A DNA stretch of 64,000 bases, taken from the NCBI RefSeq assembly GCF_014323665.1, contig NZ_JABVEB010000015.1:1-64000 (forward strand). The letters are read 5' to 3'. Numbering within the stretch: position 1 is the stretch's first letter; each line of letters starts with the position of its first letter. The DNA is from Actinomadura sp. HBU206391 (GTDB lineage Bacteria > Actinomycetota > Actinomycetes > Streptosporangiales > Streptosporangiaceae). Made by a program: the position numbers and the translations under genes. A model generated the notes under the pieces. The model was not told the DNA's origin and ran no database searches. It saw only the letters and a program-made list of their open reading frames with translations. Shown in pieces: positions 45,794 through 54,100 of this stretch.

Positions 45794-45799
45794 TAGGGT
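45794..45799 (+). promoter_or_regulatory. putative -10 box of a leaderless nucS transcript
   Basis: TAGGGT is 8 bases upstream of the GTG start; no ribosome binding site is seen. Confidence 0.4.
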
Positions 45800-45807
45800 G
45801 ATGCACC

Positions 45808-46491
45808 GTGCGTCTTGTCATCGCGCGGTGCAGCGTCGACTACGTCGGCCGCCTCACCGCCCACCTCCCCATGGCCCCGCGCCTCATTCTCGTCAAGGCT
45901 GACAACTCGGTCTCGATCCACGCCGACGACCGTGCGTTCAAGCCGCTGAACTGGATGAACCCGCCCTGCACGCTCCGCGAGGAACCACCGGCGGACGGCA
46001 GCGGCGCGATCGCGCGGTGGACGGTGACCCACGGCAAGTCCGGCGAGCAGCTCATCCTCACCATCGAGGAGATACTGCACGATTCCAGCCATGAGCTGGG
46101 CCTCGACCCTGGCCTGGTCAAGGACGGCGTCGAGGCGCACCTGCAGGAACTGCTCGCGGAGCACATCACCACGCTCGGCGAGGGATGGACGCTGATCCGC
46201 CGGGAGTATCCGACCGCGATCGGGCCGGTCGACATCCTGTGCCGCGACCACAGCAGCGCGACGGTCGCCATCGAGATCAAACGACGCGGCGACATCGACG
46301 GCGTCGAGCAGCTCACCCGGTATCTCGAGCTGCTCAACCGCGATCCGCTGATCGCCCCGGTGCGGGGGATCTTCGCCGCGCAGGTGATCAAGCCGCAGGC
46401 GAAGGTACTCGCCAACGACCGCGGCATCGACTGCGTCACCCTCGACTACGACACGCTTCGCGGGATCGAGCGCGACGGCACCCTGTTCTGA
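45808..46491 (+). CDS. nucS: mismatch-specific endonuclease NucS
   Basis: The 227-residue enzyme cleaves both strands at mismatches and provides the non-canonical mismatch repair of actinobacteria. The RecB-like active site is visible: Asp142 in GPVDILC and Glu156/Lys158 in AIEIKRR. The C-terminus ends GTLF, as expected for a sliding-clamp-binding tail. The GTG start is at [16 protein letters not shown]; a TAGGGT box 8 bases before it suggests a leaderless message. Confidence 0.95.
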   Translation: MRLVIARCSVDYVGRLTAHLPMAPRLILVKADNSVSIHADDRAFKPLNWMNPPCTLREEPPADGSGAIARWTVTHGKSGEQLILTIEEILHDSSHELGLDPGLVKDGVEAHLQELLAEHITTLGEGWTLIRREYPTAIGPVDILCRDHSSATVAIEIKRRGDIDGVEQLTRYLELLNRDPLIAPVRGIFAAQVIKPQAKVLANDRGIDCVTLDYDTLRGIERDGTLF

Positions 46492-46569
46492 CATCGTTCT
46501 GACGACCCCGCCCACCGTCGTGGCCGTACCTGACAGAAGATGGCAGGAATGACGGAAAGGATGGCGCCC

Positions 46570-46965
46570 ATGAGCGAACATGCGAGCGGGACCTTCGATA
46601 TCACCGGCTGGGACGAGAAGGCCACCGAGGAGCGGACCGGCGCCACGATAGGGCGGGTCGGCGTCACCAAGACCTTCCACGGCGACCTGACCGGGACGAG
46701 CGCCACCGAGCTCCTGTCCCTGCACACCGAGGCCGGGCCCGCCGCCTACGTGGCACTGGAGCACGTCGAGGGCTCGCTGAACGGCCGCAGCGGAACCTTC
46801 GTCCTCCAGCACAGCGCGGGGGCCTCGGACGGGGTCCAGTGGATGAAATGGCAGATCGTGTCCACCTCGGGCACCTCGGAGCTCAAGGGTCTGCGCGGCG
46901 AGGGCCAGATCACGGTCGGGCCGGACGGCGAGCACTCCTACACCCTCGACTACGACCTGGACTGA
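46570..46965 (+). CDS. DUF3224 domain-containing protein
   Basis: The 131-residue beta-barrel-like protein begins ASGTFDITGWDEK and contains TKTFHGDLTGTS, YVALEHVEGSLNGRSGTFVLQH (in parts) and a final SYTLDYDLD, all typical of DUF3224. The ATG used lies 9 bases after AAGG; ATGs at 46549 and 46561 are alternatives. Function unknown. Confidence 0.85.
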   Translation: MSEHASGTFDITGWDEKATEERTGATIGRVGVTKTFHGDLTGTSATELLSLHTEAGPAAYVALEHVEGSLNGRSGTFVLQHSAGASDGVQWMKWQIVSTSGTSELKGLRGEGQITVGPDGEHSYTLDYDLD

Positions 46966-47024
46966 TCTCCGGCGGCCACCTCACCATGGGACCCGGCAAC
47001 CGGAGCGGCATGCCCGCTCGGGAT

Positions 47025-47109
47025 ATGTCGCTCCGGTCGGGTAGGTCGCACGGCCGCCCTGCGGTGAACGCGCGGACATCCCGCGGCGCGAACGGCCGCG
47101 TGGTCACGA
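47025..47109 (+). repeat. direct repeat copy A (partner of 48244-48334)
   Basis: This 85-bp stretch begins ATGTCGCTCCGGTC and shares CCCTGCGGTGAACGCGCG, GGCGCGA and the final GGTCACGA with copy B. It ends over the stop codon of the minus-strand gene beside it. Confidence 0.75.
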
Positions 47110-48111
47110 ACAGCGCCAGAGCCACAGACACTTGGCACTTCGCTTGGGAGCCTTCTGAGCGGCGTCCCATTCGTTGCCGAGACGCTCGCTGTTGAGCTGC
47201 GTCACCGCATCGAGCACCGCCTTCCGCCCAGCCTCGCCACCCAGCCGTCGTTCTTCGTCGGTCAGCGACAAAGAGTCGTTGGTGGCTTTCTTGAAGGCGG
47301 TGACATAGGTCTCCAGATAGGGCGGCGTTCCTTTTATTTCAGGGAGATTTGCGCGCATTATTCGGGCGTATGTCGAGGCGATGAGGTAACCGTTCTGCGC
47401 GTTATAGAAATCCGCCAGATGATTCACGCTCTGCTCGATATATTCCTCGCGCGACACGTCGTTCGCATCGAGGCCCTTTTTCTTGGGCGGTTCGACCAGA
47501 TCCGCGAGGGCTCTCTGCCGAGTAGCCTCTCGCTCATGGGGCGGGGTCATCACATCGAGGATGATCTCTCGTTTCGCCTTATCGTAGTCATTGCCGGTGC
47601 CGATTCGCCAGCGAGTCGTGAAGCCGGCCTTCAACTGCCATTCCAGGAATGGTTTTCCGCTCGGCTCGTGCCAACCGGCGATGTCTGCCTTCGCTATCCC
47701 TTCATAGTACCGGGCCGCCTTGAACTGCGCCTCGAACTGCTTGTTCCAGTACTCTGGGTCGAATTCCGGTGGTGGGGACTCCCCTGGCGGTGCCAGCAGG
47801 GCCTTTCGGTCCTTCAACTTCAAGATCTTGTTTGCTCCTCCACCCCCCGTGGGAACTTTGGGCGCCGGGCTCGTCGGGGCGACCGCGGGGACGGCCACCG
47901 GCCGGCCGCCGGTGGGCACGCAGTCGTTCTGCCCGACCCGGCATACCGCTTTCTCGATGCTGGAGGCCACAGCGCTACCTACGCCGCTGGCGACAAAGGC
48001 GGCGGCGACGACCGCCACGAGCAGGACGATGCTCAGATATGATACGGAGCCGTCACCTGTTTCCCGGAGATTGCCTTTTTCCACACAACGCCGTCGTACA
48101 AATTCCCGCAT
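47104..48111 (-). CDS. secreted Flp/TadE-like pilin-type protein of unknown function
   Basis: The 335-residue product has a basic start, then TGDGSVSYLSIVLLVAVVAA with a hydrophobic helix (about 20-48) and KAVCRVGQNDC. This N-terminal layout resembles Flp/TadE-like pilins and secreted proteins built on the same module. A Pro/Gly linker and a soluble domain of about 230 residues follow, with WHEPSGKPFLEWQLKAGF and TRWRIGTGNDYDKAK, ending in AKCLWLWRCS. Many codons end in A or T, unlike the neighbours. It lies between two direct repeats, and its stop codon is inside copy A. No immunity or secretion gene is adjacent. Confidence 0.6.
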   Translation of the reverse strand: MREFVRRRCVEKGNLRETGDGSVSYLSIVLLVAVVAAAFVASGVGSAVASSIEKAVCRVGQNDCVPTGGRPVAVPAVAPTSPAPKVPTGGGGANKILKLKDRKALLAPPGESPPPEFDPEYWNKQFEAQFKAARYYEGIAKADIAGWHEPSGKPFLEWQLKAGFTTRWRIGTGNDYDKAKREIILDVMTPPHEREATRQRALADLVEPPKKKGLDANDVSREEYIEQSVNHLADFYNAQNGYLIASTYARIMRANLPEIKGTPPYLETYVTAFKKATNDSLSLTDEERRLGGEAGRKAVLDAVTQLNSERLGNEWDAAQKAPKRSAKCLWLWRCS

Positions 48112-48243
48112 ATGCGTACGGTATTGGTCCCGATGAATGCCGTCGCAGGGCCCGGGGACCCAAGTCAAGGCCCTTCTTGCCCGGCGCGCGTTCAGGCACC
48201 GCCCGGCCGAACCGCCGGCACCCCGTACCGAGAGGGCTGGGGC

Positions 48244-48334
48244 ATGTCGCCCCGGTCTGGTACGGGACACGGGTACCCTGCGGTGAACGCGCGTGATCGC
48301 TCGATCGGCGCGAGAAGCGAGAGAAGGGTCACGA
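48244..48334 (+). repeat. direct repeat copy B, containing the leader of the M50 gene
   Basis: The 91-bp copy starts ATGTCGCCCCGGTC and ends GGTCACGA. It includes the AGAAGGG ribosome binding sequence and the first base of the M50 protease ATG. Confidence 0.75.
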
Positions 48335-49122
48335 TGGGATCGGTGCACGAGTTGCGGGGGAGCCGCGCGAACGTACGGCTCAGCCCGGTGTTCATCGCCA
48401 TCGTCGCGGCCACCGTGCTGTGCGGCTTGATCGTCTGGCGCTACGGCAACATCGTGGAGAGACCGGCTCGGCTCGCGCTGTTCGGCTTCGTGGCGGGGGC
48501 CTGGATCGTCTCGCTCTGCCTGCACGAGTTCGGCCACGCCTTCTTCGCCTACCGTTCGGGCGACGACAGCATCGCCACCAAGGGCTATCTGACACTGAAC
48601 CCGCTGAAGTACGCCGACCCGATCCTGAGCTTCGCGATCCCGGTGCTCTTCATGCTGATCGGCGGAATCGGCCTGCCCGGAGGCGCGATCTGGATCGAGC
48701 GAGGGAAGATCCGCGGCCGGCTCCGGCACAGTCTCATCTCGGCGGCGGGCCCGCTCGCCAACCTCGCCTTCGCACTCATACTCGCGTTCGTCGTCAAGAT
48801 CCTTGCCGAGGACGACCACCGGATCTTCTGGTCCGGGCTCGCCTTCCTCACATTCCTGCAGGTGACCGCGGCGCTGCTCAACCTGCTGCCGATCCCCGGC
48901 CTGGACGGATTCGGCATCATCGAGCCCTACCTGCCCCGGGAATGGGCACGCAAGGCGAGCGAGATCGGCGGCTATGCCTTTTTCATCCTGATCGCTCTGC
49001 TCTGGCTCGGACCGATCAACCGCGTGTTCTTCGACGCGATCTACACCCTCACCGACGCGCTCGGCATCGGCCGCCTGCCGATCGAACTGGGTCACCTGCT
49101 CTTCCAGTTCTGGAAGAACTGA
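48334..49122 (+). CDS. site-2 protease family (M50) membrane metallopeptidase
   Basis: The 262-residue intramembrane protease has the zinc motif HEFGH (64-68) and the third ligand in NLLPIPGLDGF. Around six hydrophobic helices are present, and an N-terminal tail precedes the first. The start is the ATG after AGAAGGG; a longer frame reaching 48112 runs through the repeat and is not supported. Substrates might be anti-sigma factors or lipoprotein remnants; none is indicated by context. Confidence 0.87.
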   Translation: MGSVHELRGSRANVRLSPVFIAIVAATVLCGLIVWRYGNIVERPARLALFGFVAGAWIVSLCLHEFGHAFFAYRSGDDSIATKGYLTLNPLKYADPILSFAIPVLFMLIGGIGLPGGAIWIERGKIRGRLRHSLISAAGPLANLAFALILAFVVKILAEDDHRIFWSGLAFLTFLQVTAALLNLLPIPGLDGFGIIEPYLPREWARKASEIGGYAFFILIALLWLGPINRVFFDAIYTLTDALGIGRLPIELGHLLFQFWKN

Positions 49123-49219
49123 TCCCCCAGCTGGAGCGACCTGGGGGATCTCCGCCGGGCTGTTCATGCTCGCCGAGGAAGACGCCACCGGGGCCGGCCC
49201 GATGCTGTTCCTATGTACG

Positions 49220-49252
49220 ATGCCCCGCCGACCACGAGGATCGGCGGGGCAT
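49220..49252. terminator. terminator between the M50 and GntR genes
   Basis: Arms 49220-49231 and 49241-49252 are perfect 12-bp inverted repeats with a 9-nt loop, between convergent genes. Confidence 0.75.
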
Positions 49253-49255
49253 TTG

Positions 49256-50098
49256 CTATTCCCCGCGAGCGACGGGTGGGCCGTCGGGCCCGTTCTGGCT
49301 ATGCGGCCAGGCGGCCGAACGGTCGCGTTTGAGATAGACGATGTCCTCGACCCGGTCGGAGGGGATGACGACCTGCGTCACCTCGATCGCCGCCCCGTCC
49401 TTCGCGGAGAAGCCGACGCGGATGACCTCCTGCACGGGTAGGCCGGTGGGGATCTGGAGGAGCGCGGCCTCATCCTGATCGGGCAGTCGGCCTCGGTGAA
49501 TCTCCATCCACTCGATCGGCCCATGACCGGCCTCCTCGAGCCGGTCCAGCCACCCGCCGGGGCCGGGGCCCTGCTCGGCCACGGCCGGAGCGTCGGCGAC
49601 GCCGCGCGGGTGAATCCACGAGTCGCTGATCTGGAACGGCGGTTCGTTCGGAGGCCCGGTGACGCGCCGCCGGCGTAGCGCCGTAGAACCCTCGGGGACG
49701 TTGAGGAGTGTCGCGACCCTGCCCGTGATGGCCTCTTCCGCCGCGGTCGCAGGCACGTGGTGAATCCACAGTTCGTTACCTTCGGCCGCGGGGAACGAGT
49801 AACCGCCAGCGTTTTCGCTTCCGTCCGGGCGGCGGTGCCTGGTGTTCCGCTTCACTACGTTCCCGCGGACGATGCGGCGGCGCTTGGCCGGTCGGACGAT
49901 GGTGCCGCGTCGAGGGACCGCCCACACGAGGCCATCGTTCTCCAGCTCGGCGACGGCGCGAGCGACCGCGTTGCGAGACACGTTGAACTCAGCGGCCAGG
50001 TCGGTCATGCGCGGCAGGTTGTCGCCGGGCTGCCACTCACCCTCATTGATCCGACGGCGGAGGTCGTCTGCGATCTCGCGGTATCGCGCTGACGCCAT
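49256..50098 (-). CDS. GntR family regulator with UTRA domain
   Basis: The 280-residue regulator has a winged helix-turn-helix (residues 5-72: YREIADDLRRRINEGEWQPG, then LAAEFNVSRNAVARAVAELENDG) and a C-terminal UTRA ligand domain of HutC type. The ATG is preceded by GAGAGG. Two copies of GATTTGTTGAAGCA upstream are probably its own operator. It is divergent from an uncharacterised gene set and likely controls it. Confidence 0.88.
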   Translation of the reverse strand: MASARYREIADDLRRRINEGEWQPGDNLPRMTDLAAEFNVSRNAVARAVAELENDGLVWAVPRRGTIVRPAKRRRIVRGNVVKRNTRHRRPDGSENAGGYSFPAAEGNELWIHHVPATAAEEAITGRVATLLNVPEGSTALRRRRVTGPPNEPPFQISDSWIHPRGVADAPAVAEQGPGPGGWLDRLEEAGHGPIEWMEIHRGRLPDQDEAALLQIPTGLPVQEVIRVGFSAKDGAAIEVTQVVIPSDRVEDIVYLKRDRSAAWPHSQNGPDGPPVARGE

Positions 50099-50113
50099 GA
50101 GCACCTCTCAACG

Positions 50114-50127
50114 GATTTGTTGAAGCA
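50114..50127. promoter_or_regulatory. GntR operator, copy 1
   Basis: GATTTGTTGAAGCA is repeated exactly 60 bp away. This copy lies between the likely -10 box and the GntR start. Confidence 0.6.
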
Positions 50128-50141
50128 TATTGACTCCCGGG

Positions 50142-50147
50142 ATTGTA
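50142..50147 (-). promoter_or_regulatory. putative -10 box of the GntR gene
   Basis: TACAAT on the minus strand lies between the two operator copies. Confidence 0.45.
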
Positions 50148-50173
50148 GTCGCCACCATGGAGCCTGGCATGTT

Positions 50174-50187
50174 GATTTGTTGAAGCA
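50174..50187. promoter_or_regulatory. GntR operator, copy 2
   Basis: Identical to copy 1; here it forms part of ATTTGTTGAAGCAAAT, with 5-bp inverted ends. It lies between the divergent GntR gene and the plus-strand gene. Confidence 0.6.
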
Positions 50188-50246
50188 AATCGGGACGTAT
50201 GCCAGAGGTTGCCCTGTGCAGCGGCCACTACGGAGGTGATGGTGCC

Positions 50247-50687
50247 ATGACCGGCGCCCTGCCACGAAGGCATTTGGATCCGCCACGGATGTACTCGTGG
50301 ACGATCGCCGGAGGCGACGGCGCCGGCGCGTGCGGTGTTACCGGCGACTACGACCGCACTCTCGACGATGTCGTCGAAGCGCTCGCGAGCGCCCCGGCCG
50401 GATCCCGCGGCCTCGTTCACCGGGTCATCCTCAGCTTCTCCCGCGTCGGCTACGTCTACCAGGGCCTCGTGGCGCGCTGCCGGATCGACCCGCCCACGGG
50501 CGACGTCGTGTGGGACAGCCTCCCGTCGCCGGCCTCGTGGTCGACCCTCGCGCCGATGTTCACCGACCCGCCCGAGATCCTCGGCGACGGGATACCGCCC
50601 GAGGCGATCGCGACCTGCCTGGTCGACCTTGCCACGCACGAGGAGCGCCTGGCGCAGACCACCGTCGGCTCCGCAGATCGGCGGTAA
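50247..50687 (+). CDS. hypothetical protein, first gene opposite GntR
   Basis: The 146-residue protein starts MTGALPRRHLDPPRMYSWTI at an ATG 9 bases behind GGAGGT. An ATG 16 codons upstream is possible but lacks a ribosome binding site. The sequence has a GGDGAG turn near residue 22 and a beta segment HRVILSFSRVGYVYQGLVA, with a short C-terminal helix. No membrane helix or catalytic motif is visible. Its place next to the GntR gene and the Cys-tail protein suggests one regulated module. Confidence 0.65.
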   Translation: MTGALPRRHLDPPRMYSWTIAGGDGAGACGVTGDYDRTLDDVVEALASAPAGSRGLVHRVILSFSRVGYVYQGLVARCRIDPPTGDVVWDSLPSPASWSTLAPMFTDPPEILGDGIPPEAIATCLVDLATHEERLAQTTVGSADRR

Positions 50688-50818
50688 TCGTGGGCATCTC
50701 GTGGGTCCGCAGTCGTGGGCGCGCCGTAGCAAAGCACGGGACGGCGCACCCCCTCACAAAAGCGGCCGAGAAAAATAGCGGCCGGGTGACCCCTGCCAGC
50801 GGCAGGCCGGCGGCCAGG

Positions 50819-50877
50819 CCTCGCACCCTCTGAGCGGTGCGGGGCCCAAGACTCCCGCCCGGCACGGAGCCGGGCGG
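50819..50877 (+). promoter_or_regulatory. tandem hairpins in the leader of the Cys-tail gene
   Basis: One hairpin pairs 50819-50827 with 50836-50844; a second, stronger one pairs 50855-50863 with 50869-50877 (9 bp, 5-nt loop). The second ends 5 bases before AAGGAGG, so it may serve as terminator or regulate translation. Confidence 0.45.
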
Positions 50878-50894
50878 CCAGTAAGGAGGAAACC

Positions 50895-51365
50895 GTGTTA
50901 CTCACCGCCGATCCCCCGGTCCGCGGCATCGACCCCCGGGACCTGATCCCCGCCGCGCTCTTCCGCAAGCTCGTACGGCGCATCGTCGCCGACGAGGAGA
51001 TCGGGCAGGCCATGGCCGAGCGCATCATGGGCCAGGCCCTGGCGTTCCTCAAGGCCTGCGCAGACAACCCCGGCGCCGGCCTGGCCCCCTCCCCGGTCGT
51101 CGAAATCGGCTGGCACGCCTTCGTCCTGCACACCCGCGAGTACGCGGCGTTCTGTGAGCGGGTCGCGGGCCGGTTCATCCACCACGAGCCCACCGACGAC
51201 CACAAGTGCGGCGGGATCGGCGACGCCCCACCGCCCGAGCGCGGCCACCTCCCCGCCACGCTCGCGGCCATGCGGGTCTCCGGCGTGCCGGTCGACGAAC
51301 CGCTGTGGCGCGGGCGCTCGGGTGACTGCTCGCAGTGCCACCAGGGCTGCGTCGACAGCAACTGA
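50895..51365 (+). CDS. glycine-rich-domain-like protein with CxxCxxxC tail
   Basis: The 156-residue protein has a helical first half, then the segment PVVEIGWHAFVLHTREYAAF and FIHHEPTDD, recalling the glycine-rich-domain protein family. The C-terminus ends in DCSQCHQGCVDSN, with three Cys in close spacing that could bind metal or be modified. The GTG start follows the very strong AAGGAGG by 5 bases. I recall similar actinobacterial proteins with the same kind of tail beside GntR genes; no function is known. Confidence 0.6.
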   Translation: MLLTADPPVRGIDPRDLIPAALFRKLVRRIVADEEIGQAMAERIMGQALAFLKACADNPGAGLAPSPVVEIGWHAFVLHTREYAAFCERVAGRFIHHEPTDDHKCGGIGDAPPPERGHLPATLAAMRVSGVPVDEPLWRGRSGDCSQCHQGCVDSN

Positions 51366-51437
51366 CGCTTCCCTCCCCGGCGGCCCCAGGTCATATGCTC
51401 GGCGACCTGGGGCCGCCGCCTACCCAGCGAGGACGCT

Positions 51438-52333
51438 ATGACCCGACGTGAGTGGGACGCCCTGCCCGACGGTGTCCGCAGAGCCGTGGAGGACCGGTGC
51501 GGGCCGGTGAACAAGGCAGAGACACCCGCGTGGGGGTGCAGCTCGGATTTCTCCGCCACCCTGCACGTGGAGAACGGCCAGGTGTTCTGCAAGGGCATCC
51601 AGGCGACCGCGCCCGGTGCGTGGATGCACCGCCGCGAGGCCGAGGTGAACCCGCACCTGCCGCAGCTCGCGCCCCGACTGCTGTGGCAGTTGGAGGCCGA
51701 CGGGTGGCTGATGCTCGGTTTCGAGCACGCGCCCGGCCGGCACCCGGACCTCTCCCCCTACAGCGCCGACCTCACCCCGGTCGCCGAGGCCGTGACCGCA
51801 CTGCGACCGGCGCTGACGCCGTGCCCGATCCAGGGCCGCAGCCTCGCCGCGCGCTGGGCCCAGCTGCCGGTGTGGCAGAACTACGCCGACGACCCGCCCG
51901 CCGACCTCGAACCATGGGCGGTCGAGCACCTGCCGCACCTCGTCGAACTGGAGGCGTCGCGGTCGAGCACCTGCCGCACCTCGTCGAACTGGAGGCGTCA
52001 GCGCCCGAGCTGGTCGACGGCGACACGCTGCTCCACGCCGACCTCCAGCCCGGGAACCTCCTCACCGACGACGGCCAGGTCCGGGTCATCGACTGGGCAT
52101 GGTCGTCGCGGCGCGCGGCGTGGGTGGACCCGGCGTTCCTCGTGATCCGGTTGATGGCGGCCGGGCACTCACCCGAGTCCGCAGAGGCGTGGGCGAGTCG
52201 GGTCCCGGCGTGGCGCGTGGCGCCGGCCGAGGCGGTGACGGCGTTCGCGGCCACGGTCCTCGGCCTGTGGGAGCACAAGACCCGGACGGCCCCAGCGGCC
52301 GCACTCGCAGCGGCTCACGGCCGTCGCCCGTGA
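51438..52333 (+). pseudogene. APH-type phosphotransferase broken by a 41-bp tandem duplication
   Basis: The 5' part (51438 onwards) encodes the N-lobe of an aminoglycoside-phosphotransferase-like kinase; the 3' part encodes the catalytic loop HADLQPGN and the metal Asp in VIDWAW, but in another frame. A perfect 41-bp tandem duplication at 51918-51999 causes the shift. Removing one copy restores 284 codons in one frame through AVEHLPHLVELEASAPELVD. As written, the product would stop after 235 residues with a wrong tail and no active site. Confidence 0.85.
51918..51999 (+). repeat. 41-bp perfect tandem duplication
   Basis: Copies 51918-51958 and 51959-51999 are identical. The unit is not a multiple of three, so it shifts the frame of the kinase gene. 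Confidence 0.95.
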
Positions 52334-52554
52334 CTGGGCACGGTACCGGCTGGAGAGCAATCTGACACCGCCCCCGCCGCGAACGTACCTCCCGACCACC
52401 CGCGAAGGCACAGGAGGCCGAGCATGAGCCGCCGGAGCCTCGTGGTCGATAGACCGGCGGATGCCGGGCATGGACGGGAATTCTGCCCCGGCCATGACGG
52501 CTCTGTAATGCTTTACTGGGCGGTAAATCACAGGGCGGTGCCGGGAGGTTCTCA

Positions 52555-54057
52555 ATGTCCGTGGCGATCGAGACGGGGAGCGGAACCTTCGAGTCGCTCA
52601 ACCCGGCCACCGGCGAGGTTCTCGCCGAGCACCCGGTGCACGACGAGACGGCGGTGCGGGCGGCCGTCGAGCGGGCCCGCGCGGCCGCCGTCTGGTGGGG
52701 ATCGCTCGGGTGGCGCGAGCGGCGGCTGCGGCTGCTGAACGTCAAGGGCGCACTGACCCGCGACCTGGGCCGGCTGGCGGAGCTGATCCACCAGGAGACC
52801 GGCAAGCCGGTCTCCGACGCCATCCTGGAGGTGGCCGCCACCGTCACCCACCTGGACTGGGCCGCGCGCCACGCACAGAAGGTGCTCGGCCCGCGCGGCG
52901 TCTACCCGGGAGTGGTCGCCCTGCACCAGAAGTGCACGCTGGAATACCACCCGCTCGGCGTGGTCGGCGTCATCGGGCCGTGGAACTACCCGCTCTTCAC
53001 CCCGATGGGCTCGATCGCCTATGCCCTCGCGGCGGGGAACGCCGTCGTGTTCAAGCCGTCGGAGTACACGCCCGGCGTCGGGACGCTGCTCGCCGAGATC
53101 TTCGAGACCGTCGTACCGGAGCAGCCGGTCCTGCAGGTGGTGACCGGCCTCGGGCCGACCGGCGCGGCGCTCGCCTCCAGCGACGTCTACAAGATCGCCT
53201 TCACCGGTTCGACGGCGACCGCCAAGAAGGTCATGGCGGCGTGCGCCGAGAACCTCACCCCGATCGTCGCCGAGTGCGGCGGCAAGGACGCCTTTCTCGT
53301 GGACGCCGACGCCGACCTCGACGCGGCCGCCTCGGCCGCCGTGTGGGGAGCGATGTCCAACGCCGGGCAGACCTGCGTGGGCGTCGAGCGGGTGTACGTC
53401 GTCGAGGACGTCTACGACGCGTTCATCGGCAAGCTGACCGAGCGGGCCGAGGCGCTGCGGGCCGGCGCCGGCGCGGAGGCCTCATACGGACCGATCACGA
53501 TGCCCCGGCAGCTCGACGTCATCGAACGGCACATCAAGGACGCCCTCGACAAGGGCGGCACGGCGGTCGTCGGCGGCCCCGAGTCGGTGCGGCGACCGTA
53601 CGTCGACCCGGTCGTGCTGACGAACGTGCCCGAGGACTCGACGGCCGTGAGCGAGGAGACCTTCGGGCCGACCGTCACCGTCACGAAGGTGAAGGATCTC
53701 GACGAGGCCGTGGTGAAGGCCAACGCCACCTCGTACGGCCTGGCCGCCGCGGTGTTCGCCGGCAGCAGGTCCCGTGCCATGGACGTCTCGCGCCGGCTGC
53801 GCAGCGGCATGACCTCCATCAACGCGGTGATCGCCTTCGCGTCGATCCCCGGCCTGCCGTTCGGCGGGGTCGGCGAGTCCGGCTTCGGGCGCATTCACGG
53901 CGCCGACGGCCTGCGCGAGTTCGCCCGCGCCAAGGCCATCACGCGGCAGCGGTTCAACCCGCCCATCGACCTCACCTCGTTCGCCCGCGGCGACAAGGAG
54001 ATGCGCCGGCTGACCCGCGTGGTGACCTTCCTGCACGGCCGCCGGTACGGGCGATAG
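52555..54057 (+). CDS. aldehyde dehydrogenase, succinate-semialdehyde dehydrogenase-like
   Basis: The 500-residue NAD(P) enzyme has the cofactor loop FTGSTATAKKVMAAC, the catalytic Glu in ECGGKDA and the catalytic Cys in NAGQTCVGVERV. The end RRLTRVVTFLHGRRYG is shared by a membrane-near actinobacterial subgroup. The ATG follows GGGAGG. The substrate aldehyde is not indicated by neighbours. Confidence 0.9.
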   Translation: MSVAIETGSGTFESLNPATGEVLAEHPVHDETAVRAAVERARAAAVWWGSLGWRERRLRLLNVKGALTRDLGRLAELIHQETGKPVSDAILEVAATVTHLDWAARHAQKVLGPRGVYPGVVALHQKCTLEYHPLGVVGVIGPWNYPLFTPMGSIAYALAAGNAVVFKPSEYTPGVGTLLAEIFETVVPEQPVLQVVTGLGPTGAALASSDVYKIAFTGSTATAKKVMAACAENLTPIVAECGGKDAFLVDADADLDAAASAAVWGAMSNAGQTCVGVERVYVVEDVYDAFIGKLTERAEALRAGAGAEASYGPITMPRQLDVIERHIKDALDKGGTAVVGGPESVRRPYVDPVVLTNVPEDSTAVSEETFGPTVTVTKVKDLDEAVVKANATSYGLAAAVFAGSRSRAMDVSRRLRSGMTSINAVIAFASIPGLPFGGVGESGFGRIHGADGLREFARAKAITRQRFNPPIDLTSFARGDKEMRRLTRVVTFLHGRRYGR

Positions 54058-54063
54058 CCGCTC

Positions 54064-54100
54064 GGCTCAGGCAGGTGCCGGGGGGCGACCGGCCTGAGCC
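54064..54100. terminator. terminator behind the aldehyde dehydrogenase gene
   Basis: GGCTCAGGC (54064-54072) and GCCTGAGCC (54092-54100) are perfect inverted repeats. Confidence 0.65.

Noticed and set aside
47104-49188. 694-codon minus-strand frame covering the pilin-like gene and the region opposite the M50 gene
   Set aside because: The upstream half is antisense to the M50 protease and has no similarity. The real start is the ATG at 48111.
51918-51999. programmed ribosomal frameshift in the kinase gene
   Set aside because: There is no slippery sequence with a downstream structure; the shift is fully explained by the 41-bp duplication.
49256-52333. integrative conjugative element
   Set aside because: A GntR gene and unknown genes alone are not enough. 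No integrase, tra gene, replication gene, tRNA or att repeats were seen.
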